A stretch of 64,000 nucleotides of DNA from Streptomyces koelreuteriae (GCF_018604545.1 NZ_CP075896.1:7068001-7132000); one strand, 5' to 3'. Positions 37,435-45,643 are shown, numbered from the stretch's first letter. Numbers and translations are program-made. Notes: generated by a model from the sequence alone, not told the origin.

Positions 37435-38454
37435 GTGTCGGGTATGTCGGCGGGCCGGTCAGCCATGCGGATGGGACCCGCTGAGCTGGTGCAGGCGGCG
37501 GCCATGGCCCGCCGCTTCTACCTCGAGGGCAAGTCCAAGATCCAGATCGCCGAGGAGTTCGGCGTCAGCCGCTTCAAGGTGGCCCGGGTCCTGGAGACCG
37601 CCCTCGAACGGGATCTCGTGCGTATCGAGATCCGTGTGCCGGCCGAGCTGGACGCGGAGCGCTCGGACGCGCTCCGCGCCCGCTACGGCCTCAGGCACGC
37701 TGTCGTGGTCGAGTCCCCGGCCGAGGCCGAGGAGACACCCGACCCCGAGAACCTGGGAGAAGTGGCCGCCGACCTGCTCGGCGAACTGGTCAACGAAGGT
37801 GATGTGCTGGGACTGGCCTGGGGCCGTTCCACGATCCACATGGCGGCGGCGCTCGACCGGCTGCCGCCGTGCACGGTGGTGCAGCTGACGGGCGTGTACG
37901 ACGCCGGGACCGCCGAGCGCGGCTCGGTCGAGGCCGTACGCCGCGCCGCCCAGGTGTCCGGGGGTGACGCCCACCCCATCTACGCGCCGATGCTGCTGCC
38001 CGACGCGGCCACGGCCACGGCCCTGCGCAACCAGACGGGTATCGCCCGGGCCTTCGAGCACTTCGACAAGGTCACCGTCGCCTGTGTCTCGATCGGCTCC
38101 TGGGAGCCGGGCATCTCCACGGTGCACGACATGCTCAGTGACGAGGAGCGCGCGCACTACGCCTCCCTCGGTGTCGCCGCCGAGATGTCCGCGCACCTCT
38201 TCGACGCCGAGGGCCGCCGGGTCGGCCGGGACCTGGGCGAGCGGTGCATCACCGTCAAGACGCACCAGCTCCGCCGCGTCCCCGAGGTCGTCGCCATCGC
38301 GGGCGGGCAGCGCAAGGGGCCCGCGATCGACGCGGTGCTGCGGTCCGGGCTGGTCACCAGCCTGGTCACGGACACGTCGGCGGCGGACTATCTGATGACG
38401 GCGGGCCCGGCGCCGAAGTCCGCGCTCAACAGGTCCGACCCGGACGGAGCCTGA
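37435..38454 (+). CDS. SorC/DeoR-type sugar-binding transcriptional regulator
   Basis: 339 residues. The N-terminal helix-turn-helix (about 16-60: LVQAAAMARRFYLEGKSKIQIAEEFGVSRFKVARVLETA) is joined to a SorC-type sugar-phosphate binding domain (about 70-335) with GLAWGRST and LVTDTSAADYLM. Members respond to phosphorylated sugars. The gene follows rpe and may regulate pentose metabolism, but no operator or target is proven. The start is uncertain: GTG at 37435 has GAGGAG 6 bases upstream and is my choice; GTG at 37411 and ATG at 37444 are alternatives, and the frame is open from 37372. Confidence 0.88.
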   Translation: MSGMSAGRSAMRMGPAELVQAAAMARRFYLEGKSKIQIAEEFGVSRFKVARVLETALERDLVRIEIRVPAELDAERSDALRARYGLRHAVVVESPAEAEETPDPENLGEVAADLLGELVNEGDVLGLAWGRSTIHMAAALDRLPPCTVVQLTGVYDAGTAERGSVEAVRRAAQVSGGDAHPIYAPMLLPDAATATALRNQTGIARAFEHFDKVTVACVSIGSWEPGISTVHDMLSDEERAHYASLGVAAEMSAHLFDAEGRRVGRDLGERCITVKTHQLRRVPEVVAIAGGQRKGPAIDAVLRSGLVTSLVTDTSAADYLMTAGPAPKSALNRSDPDGA

Positions 38455-38457
38455 CGG

Positions 38458-38832
38458 ATGGCGAGGGAGCCGCAGCAGATGCCGGACGACCCGGCGGGCC
38501 GGATCGTGGTCGTCCTGGACCTCGACGGGGTCACGGACAAGGCGGGCCTCATGGACCGCTGCGCCCGTGACCTGGCCCTGCCCGACTGGTTCGGCCGCAA
38601 CTGGGACGCCCTCGCCGACTGCCTGGCCGACCCCGCCCTCTGGCCCGAGGGGTCCGAGGAGCGGGGGCTGCTGGTCGTCGTACGGGGCTGGCGGACGTAC
38701 GCCGAGACGCGGCCGGAGGAGTGGCAGGTCGCCGAGGAGATCTTCGCCGAGGCGACCGACCGGGGCCCGGGCCTCTTCGTCACGCTCGGGCTTGGAGCAT
38801 CCTCCGAGAGGCCCCCTGACCAGCCTGGATGA
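38458..38832 (+). CDS. Barstar-family protein (putative RNase inhibitor)
   Basis: 124 residues, starting 3 bases after the regulator stop. The core DLDGVTDKAGLMDRCARDLALPDWFGRNWDALADCL matches the barstar fold, in which the helix after FGxNWDAL blocks a barnase-type ribonuclease. The C-terminal tail is Pro/Gly-rich and probably disordered. No barnase-like gene is within view, so it is an orphan inhibitor, as is frequent in streptomycetes. It could restrain a secreted or contact-delivered RNase encoded elsewhere. Confidence 0.85.
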   Translation: MAREPQQMPDDPAGRIVVVLDLDGVTDKAGLMDRCARDLALPDWFGRNWDALADCLADPALWPEGSEERGLLVVVRGWRTYAETRPEEWQVAEEIFAEATDRGPGLFVTLGLGASSERPPDQPG

Positions 38833-38886
38833 TCTGCTCAGGGACGCCCGGGCGGTCGTCGTGGGAGAATGAAGTACGTGCTCTTT

Positions 38887-38910
38887 CCCCCGGACCGTCC
38901 GGTTCGGGGG
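38887..38910 (+). promoter_or_regulatory. Leader hairpin upstream of guaB1
   Basis: A 10-pair stem with one G-U pair (CCCCCGGACC, loop GTCC, GGTTCGGGGG). It lies 54 bases after the barstar stop and 30 bases before the guaB1 start. It could terminate the upstream unit or be part of the guaB1 leader. Confidence 0.5.
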
Positions 38911-38940
38911 TCACCTCTGAACGACTGGGATGTGCAGCAC

Positions 38941-40383
38941 GTGCGTTTCCTCAATGACATCCAGCCCGGGTACGACCTGACGTACGACGACGTCTTCATG
39001 GTGCCGAGCCGCTCCGCGGTCGGCTCCCGGCAGGGCGTCGACCTCAGTTCCCCGGACGGCACGGGCACCACCATCCCGCTCGTCGTCGCCAACATGACCG
39101 CCATCGCCGGCCGCCGCATGGCCGAGACCGTGGCCCGCCGCGGCGGCCTCGTCGTCATACCGCAGGACATTCCGATCGACGTGGTCACCGACGTCGTCTC
39201 CTGGGTCAAGAGCCGTCATCTGGTCCTGGACACCCCGATCATCCTGGCCCCGCACCAGACCGTCGCGGACGCGCTGGCGCTGCTGCCCAAGCGCGCGCAC
39301 AACGCCGGGGTCGTCGTCGACGAGAACCACAAGCCGGTCGGCGTGGTCACCGACTCCGACCTGTCCGGCGTGGACCGCTTCACGCAGCTCACCGAGGTCA
39401 TGTCCCGGGACCTGCTGCTCATCGACGCGGACATGGACCCGGGCCAGGCGTTCAACACCCTCGACCACGCCAACCGCCGCTACGCCCCCGCGGTGAACAA
39501 GGACGGCACGCTCGCCGGCATCCTCACCCGCAAGGGCGCCCTGCGCGCCACGCTCTACAAGCCGGCCACCGACGCGCACGGGCGGCTGCGCATCGCCGCC
39601 GCCGTCGGCATCAACGGCGATGTCGCGGGCAAGGCCCAGCAGCTGCTGGACGCGGGCGTCGACGCGCTCGTCATCGACACCGCGCACGGCCACCAGGAGT
39701 CGATGATCAGCGCCCTGAAGCTGGTCCGCGACCTCGACCCGCGGGTCCCGATCGCCGCCGGCAACGTCGTGGCCGCCGCGGGCGTGCGCGACCTGATCGA
39801 GGCCGGCGCGGACATCGTCAAGGTCGGTGTCGGACCCGGCGCCATGTGCACCACCCGCATGATGACCGGCGTCGGCCGGCCGCAGTTCTCCGCCGTCCTG
39901 GAGTGCGCCGCCGAGGCGAGGAAGTACGGCAAGCACGTGTGGGCCGACGGCGGCGTCCGCCACCCGCGCGACGTGGCGATGGCGCTCGCGGCCGGCGCGT
40001 CCAACGTGATGGTCGGCTCCTGGTTCGCGGGCACCTACGAGTCCCCGGGCGACCTCCAGCACGACGCGCAGGGGCGGGCGTACAAGGAGTCCTTCGGCAT
40101 GGCGTCCGCGCGTGCCGTGCGCAACCGCACCTCGGAGGAGTCGGCCTACGACCGCGCCCGCAAGGCGCTCTTCGAGGAGGGCATCTCCACCTCCCGCATG
40201 TTCCTCGACCCGGACCGCCCGGGCGTCGAGGACCTGATCGACTCGGTCATCGCGGGCGTCCGCTCCTCCTGCACCTACGCCGGTGCCGGCTCCCTTGAGG
40301 AGTTCGCCGAGAAGGCCATCGTCGGCATCCAGAGCGCCGCCGGCTACGCCGAGGGCAAGCCCCTGCACGCCAGCTGGAGCTGA
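38941..40383 (+). CDS. guaB1: GuaB1-type IMP dehydrogenase-related protein (probable GMP reductase)
   Basis: 480 residues: an IMPDH/GMPR TIM barrel interrupted by a pair of CBS domains (about 85-205). The catalytic cysteine loop is GVGPGAMCTTRM, with GGVRHPRDVAMALAAGASNVMVGSWF for the phosphate site. The IMPDH Arg-Tyr flap is not evident; instead the region reads EESAYDRARKALFEEGIS. The mycobacterial homologue GuaB1 was, as I recall, shown to be a GMP reductase controlled through its CBS domains, which I transfer here. The GTG at 38941 gives the conserved RFLNDIQPGYDLTYDDVF; the earlier ATG at 38869 would place a strong hairpin inside the coding region. Confidence 0.9.
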   Translation: MRFLNDIQPGYDLTYDDVFMVPSRSAVGSRQGVDLSSPDGTGTTIPLVVANMTAIAGRRMAETVARRGGLVVIPQDIPIDVVTDVVSWVKSRHLVLDTPIILAPHQTVADALALLPKRAHNAGVVVDENHKPVGVVTDSDLSGVDRFTQLTEVMSRDLLLIDADMDPGQAFNTLDHANRRYAPAVNKDGTLAGILTRKGALRATLYKPATDAHGRLRIAAAVGINGDVAGKAQQLLDAGVDALVIDTAHGHQESMISALKLVRDLDPRVPIAAGNVVAAAGVRDLIEAGADIVKVGVGPGAMCTTRMMTGVGRPQFSAVLECAAEARKYGKHVWADGGVRHPRDVAMALAAGASNVMVGSWFAGTYESPGDLQHDAQGRAYKESFGMASARAVRNRTSEESAYDRARKALFEEGISTSRMFLDPDRPGVEDLIDSVIAGVRSSCTYAGAGSLEEFAEKAIVGIQSAAGYAEGKPLHASWS

Positions 40384-40403
40384 CCCGCCAACGCCCCTTC
40401 GTA

Positions 40404-40443
40404 CGGCCCCCGGTGTCCCGCCCTGCGGGAGATCCGGGGGCCG
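40404..40443 (+). terminator. Terminator after guaB1
   Basis: A two-part hairpin: an outer 10-pair stem (40404-40413 with 40434-40443), a small internal loop and an inner 6-pair stem TCCCGC/GCGGGA. It lies 20 bases after the stop. Confidence 0.85.
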
Positions 40444-40512
40444 TTCTCGTAGGCGTGGGCATGACCGGGCCGACCCCCGCACATTGCGCGTCAGGGCCCT
40501 CTGACGGCTCGT

Positions 40513-40614
40513 CGCGCAACGGTCGAAAGCCGTCCCGCAACGAACATCCACCGAGCCCCCAGGAACGCAACGATCTTGCGAGGGTGCGCAAGGTTGCTGC
40601 ATTTCACCAGCAAC
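40513..40614 (+). promoter_or_regulatory. Cluster of GCAAC words and inverted repeats upstream of the cationic amino acid permease
   Basis: The 353 bases between guaB1 and the permease hold the guaB1 terminator and then this cluster: CGCGCAACGG (40513-40522), GCAACGAA (40537-40544), ACGCAACGATC (40565-40575), CTTGCG-N6-CGCAAG (40575-40592) and GTTGCTG-N8-CAGCAAC (40593-40614). The first three words recur upstream of the DavA-type gene at 44669-44728. The TTGC/GCAA symmetry suits an Lrp-type regulator, one of which is encoded just after the permease. Confidence 0.55.
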
Positions 40615-40736
40615 GCCGATCCTCGTAGGCTGTCGCCTCGTACGTGGCGTGGCAGGGACCCCGCTCGGTGGGTCTCTGCTCCAGAGGTGCCGCCGGCCCC
40701 TGCCGCCCTGACCGGCAGCGATGAAGGAGCCAGCGC

Positions 40737-42203
40737 GTGCTCGACCAAGGCGCACCCCCGCACAGCAGTAGTCAGACCGCCCCGCCCGCCCGGGGCGTCG
40801 GTGCGCGCCTCATGCGTCGCAAGCCGGTGGAAAGCCTGGTCGCCGAGGGTGGCCAGGGTGAGGGAGGGTCGCTGCGGCGCTCCCTCGGCCTGTGGCAGCT
40901 CACCATGATCAGCATCGGTGCCACCCTCGGCACCGGCATCTTCGTCGTCCTGGGCGAGGCCGTGCCCAAGGCGGGCCCGGCCGTCACGCTGTCCTTCGTC
41001 ATCGCCGGCCTCACCGCCCTGTTCTCGGCCCTGTCGTACGCCGAGCTCGCCGGCACCATCCCGGTCGCCGGATCCTCGTACTCGTATGCGTACGCAACGA
41101 TGGGCGAGCTGATCGCCTGGGTCTGCGGCTGGTGCCTGGTCCTGGAGTACGGCGTGTCCGTCGCCGCCGTCGCGGTCGGCTGGGGCGAGTACCTCAACGA
41201 ACTGCTCGACGGGACCATAGGCGTTACCATCCCGGCCGCCCTGTCCGCGCCGCCCGGCGACGGCGGTGTGTTCAACCTGCCCGCGCTGATCGTCGTCCTG
41301 CTCGCGATGGCGTTCCTGCTGGGCGGCGCCAAGGAGTCCGCCCGCGCCAACACCGTCATGGTCATCGTGAAGATCGCCGCGCTGGTGATGTTCTGCGCCA
41401 TCGGCGTCCAGGGCTTCCGCTCCGGCAACTACGAGAACTTCATGCCGCTCGGCATGGCGGGCGTCAGCGCCGCCGGGGCCACGCTGTTCTTCTCCTACAT
41501 CGGCTTCGACGCCGCCTCCACCGCCGGCGAGGAGGCGAAGAACGCCCAGCGCGACCTGCCCCGCGCGATCATGCTGTCGCTGGTCATCGTCACGGCGCTG
41601 TACGTCCTCGTCGCCGCCGTCGCGGTCGGCGCCAAGCCCTGGAAGAACTTCACCGACTCCGAGGCCGCCCTCGCCCAGATCATGCGCGAGGTCACCGGGC
41701 AGACCTTCTGGGGCACGCTGCTGGCCTTCTGCGCGGTCATCGCCATCGCGAGCGTGGTCCTGACCGTGCTCTACGGCCAGACCCGCATCCTCTTCGCCAT
41801 GTCCCGCGACGGGCTGGTGCCCAAGGTCTTCTCCAAGGTCCACCCGAAGACCAAGACCCCCCGCGCCAACACCCTGATCGTGTCGCTGTTCTGCGGTGTT
41901 CTCGCCGCCGCGATCCCGCTCGGGCAACTCGCCGACGCCACCAGCATCGGCACCCTGTTCGCCTTCGCGCTCGTCAATGTGGCCGTCGTCGTCCTGCGCC
42001 GGACCCGCCCGGACATGCCCCGCACCTTCCGGGTGCCGCTCTCCCCGGTCATGCCGGCGCTGGGCTTCGGCTTCTGCATCTGGATGATGGGCAGCCTCTC
42101 GGCCGTGACCTGGGTGGTCTTCGGTGTCTGGATGGCCGTCGGGCTCGTGTTCTACTTCGGGTACGGCTATCGCCGTTCCCGACTCGCACCATCCGAAAAG
42201 TGA
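40737..42203 (+). CDS. APC-family amino acid permease, cationic amino acid transporter type
   Basis: 488 residues with about 12 transmembrane helices. After a 45-residue polar N-terminus, LGLWQLTMISIGATLGTGIFVVLGEA is the APC helix 1 with the unwound GxGI/F substrate motif; FFSYIGFDAASTAGEEAKNAQRDLPRAI is the helix 6 signature. The C-terminal third resembles the cationic amino acid transporters (CAT/YfnA type), predicting Lys/Arg/His uptake, although the family also includes broader carriers. GTG start at 40737 with AAGGAG upstream. An Lrp-type regulator follows after 10 bases, and the promoter shares words with the DavA/DavB promoter. Confidence 0.88.
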   Translation: MLDQGAPPHSSSQTAPPARGVGARLMRRKPVESLVAEGGQGEGGSLRRSLGLWQLTMISIGATLGTGIFVVLGEAVPKAGPAVTLSFVIAGLTALFSALSYAELAGTIPVAGSSYSYAYATMGELIAWVCGWCLVLEYGVSVAAVAVGWGEYLNELLDGTIGVTIPAALSAPPGDGGVFNLPALIVVLLAMAFLLGGAKESARANTVMVIVKIAALVMFCAIGVQGFRSGNYENFMPLGMAGVSAAGATLFFSYIGFDAASTAGEEAKNAQRDLPRAIMLSLVIVTALYVLVAAVAVGAKPWKNFTDSEAALAQIMREVTGQTFWGTLLAFCAVIAIASVVLTVLYGQTRILFAMSRDGLVPKVFSKVHPKTKTPRANTLIVSLFCGVLAAAIPLGQLADATSIGTLFAFALVNVAVVVLRRTRPDMPRTFRVPLSPVMPALGFGFCIWMMGSLSAVTWVVFGVWMAVGLVFYFGYGYRRSRLAPSEK

Positions 42204-42213
42204 TCAACCCACT

Positions 42214-42666
42214 GTGCTGAACGATCTCGACGAACGCATCGTGCACGCCCTGGCCGAGGACGCCCGCCGCTCCTACGCCGACATCGGCCAGATCGTCGGT
42301 CTGTCCGCTCCCGCCGTGAAACGGCGCGTGGACCGGCTGCGCGCCACCGGAGCCATCACCGGCTTCACCGTCCGGGTGGACCCGGGTGCCCTCGGCTGGG
42401 AGACCGAGGGGTTCGTCGAGATCTACTGCCGGGGCAACACCTCCCCGGAAACCATTCAGCGGGGCCTGGAGCGCTATCAGGAGGTCGTGGCCGCGTCCAC
42501 CGTCACCGGGGACGCGGACGCGATCGCCCAGGTCTTCGCCTCCGACATGCGGCACTTCGAACGGGTCCTGGAGCGCATCGCCGGGGAGCCGTTCGTCGAG
42601 CGGACCAAGTCCGTGCTCGTGCTGTCGCCGCTGCTGCGGCGCTTCTCGTCGGGATCGCCCACGTAA
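42214..42666 (+). CDS. Lrp/AsnC-family transcriptional regulator
   Basis: 150 residues. N-terminal AsnC helix-turn-helix (LNDLDERIVHALAEDARRSYADIGQIVGLSAPAVKRRVDRLRATG, residues 2-45) followed by the RAM ligand-binding domain (about 65-140, SPETIQRGLERYQEVVAASTVTGDADAI). The GTG at 42214 places the helix-turn-helix at the usual distance from the N-terminus; the longer frame overlaps the permease. It is transcribed just after the permease and is the obvious candidate to control it and the basic amino acid degradation genes downstream. Its effector is unknown. Confidence 0.9.
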   Translation: MLNDLDERIVHALAEDARRSYADIGQIVGLSAPAVKRRVDRLRATGAITGFTVRVDPGALGWETEGFVEIYCRGNTSPETIQRGLERYQEVVAASTVTGDADAIAQVFASDMRHFERVLERIAGEPFVERTKSVLVLSPLLRRFSSGSPT

Positions 42667-42694
42667 TCCGGCGGCGTGATCGGCCCGACCGGCC

Positions 42695-42725
42695 TACCAT
42701 CGGTGTCATGGCCTGGCGACATTGA
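42695..42725 (+). other. -10 box and possible leaderless five-codon leader ORF
   Basis: TACCAT (42695-42700) is followed 7 bases later by ATG at 42708, opening a five-residue frame (MAWRH) that stops at 42725. The spacing is that of a leaderless start. It precedes an MFS transporter and could be a leader peptide, or only mark its transcription start. Confidence 0.3.
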
Positions 42726-42848
42726 TCTCCATCCGCTTCCTCCGAGGAGCGCCCTGGGCGCCGTGAGCGCCGTACGTCCGGTGTCCGTCGGCTGACCCGG
42801 ACGCTGTACGGCTACGCGTTCCTCGAAGAGTTCGTCCTGCTCTACCCG

Positions 42849-43937
42849 GTGTACGCGCTTCTCTTCCGCGACACCGGGCTGTCGGTGTGGCAGATCTCCT
42901 CCCTGTTCGTCCTGTGGTCGATCACCGGCGTGCTGCTGGAGGTGCCCTCCGGCGCCTGGGCCGACGCCGTGTCGCGTCGCCGATTGCTGTGGATCGGCCC
43001 GCTGCTCACGGCCGCCGGCTTCGCGCTGTGGACCCTCTTCCCGTCGTACGGCGCCTTCGCGCTGGGCTTCGTGCTGTGGGGCACGGGCGGAGCCCTCGCC
43101 TCCGGTGCCTGCGAGGCGCTGGTCTACGACGAACTGGAGCGGCTCGGCGCGGCCGGCCGCTACGCCCGTGTCATGGGCCGGGCCCGTGCGGCCGGCCTGC
43201 TGGCCGTGATGGCGGCGACGGGACTGGCCGGACCCGTGTTCGCCTGGGGCGGCCACACCGCCGTCGGCGCCGCCAGTGTGCTGGTCTGTCTGCTGGCAGC
43301 GGCGACCGCGACCCGGCTCCCCGAACACCGGACCCCGACGGCCGGAGGGGACGGCTGGACCGCGACCCTGCGGGCCGGGCTCGCCGAGGCCCGCGCCGAC
43401 CGGTCCGTACGCGGAGCGATCCTGCTGGTCCCGGCCGTCACCGCCGTGTGGGGCGCCCTCGACGAGTACACGCCGCTGCTGGTCCGGGACACCGGTGTCC
43501 CCGACGCGCTGGTGCCCTACCTGCTCCTGCTGATCTGGGCGGGCGCCACCGCCGGAGGACTGCTGGCCGGGGCGGGCGAACGCCTCGGTACGAAGGGCCT
43601 CGCGGCGCTGCTCGCGGGCGCGGCACTCGCCCTGGCCGTGGGTGCCGGTGCCGGCACCGTGGCCGGAATCGCCCTCGTGGCGCTCGCCTTCGGCGGCTTC
43701 CAGGCGGCGAGCGTGCTGGCCGACGCCCGGCTCCAGCAGCGCATCGACGACTCCGGCCGGGCCACCCTCACCTCCGTCGCCGGGCTGGGTACGGAGCTGA
43801 CCACCGTCGCCGTGTACGTCGGCTACGGGGCCCTCGGCACGGCCACCGGCCACGGCACGGCCTTCGTGTGGTTCGCCGTGCCGTACCTGGTGACCGCGCT
43901 GCTCCTGGCCGCTAGAGGTCGGGCTGCCAGGGGGTGA
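42849..43937 (+). CDS. MFS transporter with an unusual or damaged 5' end
   Basis: A 362-residue major facilitator protein from the first usable start. About 11-12 helices remain, with the loop 2-3 motif GAWADAVSRRRLL. The same frame is open and clearly coding upstream to about 42795 (RLTRTLYGYAFLEEFVLLYP, helix 1) but holds no ATG, GTG or TTG. A GTG at 42763, 13 bases after GAGGAG, reads SAVRPVSVG in another frame and hits a TGA at 42793. One base missing near 42784-42792 would join them into SAVRPVSV-RLTRTLYGYAF. So either the gene has a one-base frameshift (or a sequencing error) or starts at a rare codon. The substrate is unknown. The 3' end overlaps the next minus-strand gene by 26 bases. 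Confidence 0.75.
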   Translation: MYALLFRDTGLSVWQISSLFVLWSITGVLLEVPSGAWADAVSRRRLLWIGPLLTAAGFALWTLFPSYGAFALGFVLWGTGGALASGACEALVYDELERLGAAGRYARVMGRARAAGLLAVMAATGLAGPVFAWGGHTAVGAASVLVCLLAAATATRLPEHRTPTAGGDGWTATLRAGLAEARADRSVRGAILLVPAVTAVWGALDEYTPLLVRDTGVPDALVPYLLLLIWAGATAGGLLAGAGERLGTKGLAALLAGAALALAVGAGAGTVAGIALVALAFGGFQAASVLADARLQQRIDDSGRATLTSVAGLGTELTTVAVYVGYGALGTATGHGTAFVWFAVPYLVTALLLAARGRAARG

Positions 43938-44502
43938 CCGAGAAGTCGCCGGTCCCCTTCTTGACCTTCTCGAAGGGCGCCGAGCCCACGCACTTGGGCA
44001 GGCCCTTCGTCTCGACCGGGGTGCCCGTCGAGGCCCAGCTGTAGCCGAGCCGGTCGCGGTGACCGAGGTCGTGCACGGTGATCCCGACCCGCTTGCCCTT
44101 CGCACCGGGCAGGTCGGAGGAGGTGATGACACCGGAGACGACGGCCACCTTGCCGCCGGTGAGCAGGCAGTCCACCTTCGCCTTAGCCCGGGCGCCCTCG
44201 CCGTTCAGATAGTGGCTCCACTCGAAGGTGCCGGTGGCCTTCATCGGGTCGGCCTTGTCCTTCGCGGCCAGATGCGCGTCGAAGGAGAAGGTGATGTCGT
44301 CCCCGGCCGAGCGGTGCAGCTTCGCCTCGCCGGTGAGCGCGGCGGCCTCACGGGCCTGCGCCGGTAAGCCGGAGGCCCCGGAGTGGGAGGCCCCCGTGCG
44401 TGAGGACCCGGAGTCGGAGGACGCGGCGGCGGAGGCCGCCGCGGCGGTGGCGGTGAGCAGCAGCGCGGCGCCGAACACGGCGGTCTTCGTACGGCGGTTC
44501 AT
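43912..44502 (-). CDS. Small secreted protein of unknown function
   Basis: 196 residues. A Sec signal peptide (residues 1 to about 30: MNRRTKTAVFGAALLLTATAAAASAAA) is followed by a Ser-rich linker and a beta-rich domain with two cysteines (VDCLLTGG and LPKCVGSAP) that could form a disulfide. I think it belongs to a streptomycete family sometimes labelled repetin, but that name carries no known function. The ATG at 44502 has AAAGGA 6 bases upstream; the frame is open for 67 more codons without family-like sequence. It is convergent with the MFS gene and divergent from the DavA-type gene. Confidence 0.78.
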   Translation of the reverse strand: MNRRTKTAVFGAALLLTATAAAASAAASSDSGSSRTGASHSGASGLPAQAREAAALTGEAKLHRSAGDDITFSFDAHLAAKDKADPMKATGTFEWSHYLNGEGARAKAKVDCLLTGGKVAVVSGVITSSDLPGAKGKRVGITVHDLGHRDRLGYSWASTGTPVETKGLPKCVGSAPFEKVKKGTGDFSVTPWQPDL

Positions 44503-44668
44503 GGCGGTCCTTTCCGCAGAGGTGCTGGTCGCTGGAACGCACACCACTGTCCCGGCACGGTGCCCGCGCCACATCGCTCCGGGGACGTCACCCCGCCTCC
44601 GCCGCCCGGCGGGGAGTACCGCACGGGCCTGCGCCCAGGGGATGACAGGACGTACGACCGCGGGGCGT

Positions 44669-44728
44669 GCAACGAATCGCCGTCGGCCCCCGGAGGGACG
44701 CAATGATCAGCTCATCGGCGCGCAACGG
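44669..44728 (+). promoter_or_regulatory. Promoter words shared with the cationic permease
   Basis: GCAACGAA (44669-44676), ACGCAATGATC (44698-44708) and CGCGCAACGG (44719-44728) match words upstream of the permease at 40513-40575. The first two are spaced 29 bases start to start here and 28 there. The rest of the 308-base gap between the divergent secreted-protein gene and the DavA-type gene shows no gene. Confidence 0.5.
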
Positions 44729-44810
44729 CTGCTCCTTGTCCGCCCGAGCCCGCCGACCGTACCGTCTATCAGGCCCCCGAAATCCCCCCGCGTCCCGGTG
44801 AGGAACACGC

Positions 44811-45599
44811 ATGCGCACCGCCCTGCTCCAGAGCTCCGGCAGCCCCGGCTCCACCGTCGAGAACCTCAAGGTCCTCGACGAGGCCGCGGGCCGGGCCGCC
44901 GCCGCGGGCGCCGGGCTGCTCGTCACGTCGGAGATGTTCCTGACGGGGTACGCGATCGGCGACGACATCGGCCGCCTCGCCGAGCCCGCCGACGGGGACT
45001 GCGCGGACGCCGTCGCCGAGATCGCGACCGCCCACGGCCTCGCGATCGCCTACGGCTACCCCGAGCGCGCGGGCGACGCCGTGTTCAACTCGGCCCAGCT
45101 GATCTCCGCCGACGGCACCCGTCTCGCCAACCACCGCAAGACCCACCTCTTCGGCTGCTTCGAGCGCGACCACTTCACCCCGGGGGACCAGCCCGTCGTC
45201 CAGGCGGAGATCGACGGTCTGCGCGTCGGCATCCTGATCTGCTACGACGTGGAGTTCCCGGAGAACGTCCGCGCCCACGCCCTCGCCGGCACCGACCTGC
45301 TTGTCGTCCCCACGGCGCAGATGCACCCGTTCCAGTTCGTCGCCGAGTCGGTGATCCCGGTGCGTGCCTTCGAGAACCAGATGTACGTCGCGTACGTCAA
45401 CCGGGTCGGCCGGGAAGGCGAGTTCGAGTTCGTGGGGCTGTCCACGCTCGCCGGGCCCGACGGGGTCGCCCGCACCCGGGCCGGACGGGGCGAGGAACTG
45501 GTCCTCGCCGACGCCGACCCGGCCTTCCTCGCCGCGTCCCGCGAGGCCAACCCGTATCTGCTGGACCGGCGCCCGGGCCTCTACGGGTCGCTCGCCTGA
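44811..45599 (+). CDS. DavA-type omega-amidase (5-aminopentanamidase/4-guanidinobutanamidase-like)
   Basis: 262 residues, carbon-nitrogen hydrolase (nitrilase) superfamily. Catalytic triad: Glu41 (SEMFLTGY), Lys110 (HRKTHLFG) and Cys144 (LICYDVEFPEN). The stretches EMFLTGYAIG, YGYPER, RKTHLFG and LICYDVEFPEN agree closely with what I remember of Pseudomonas DavA, which hydrolyses 5-aminopentanamide to 5-aminovalerate. The immediate downstream gene is a DavB-type monooxygenase that would make such an amide. If the monooxygenase acts on arginine, this enzyme would be a 4-guanidinobutanamidase. The ATG at 44811 follows GTGAGGAA. Confidence 0.85.
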   Translation: MRTALLQSSGSPGSTVENLKVLDEAAGRAAAAGAGLLVTSEMFLTGYAIGDDIGRLAEPADGDCADAVAEIATAHGLAIAYGYPERAGDAVFNSAQLISADGTRLANHRKTHLFGCFERDHFTPGDQPVVQAEIDGLRVGILICYDVEFPENVRAHALAGTDLLVVPTAQMHPFQFVAESVIPVRAFENQMYVAYVNRVGREGEFEFVGLSTLAGPDGVARTRAGRGEELVLADADPAFLAASREANPYLLDRRPGLYGSLA

Positions 45600-45643
45600 T
45601 CCCCCCACACCTGCCTGTCTCTTCTGCAAGGAGTCCGTACCCC

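Noticed and set aside
38869..38940. Upstream ATG of guaB1 at 38869
   Set aside because: It would add 24 residues not expected in the family and would put a strong hairpin in the coding region.
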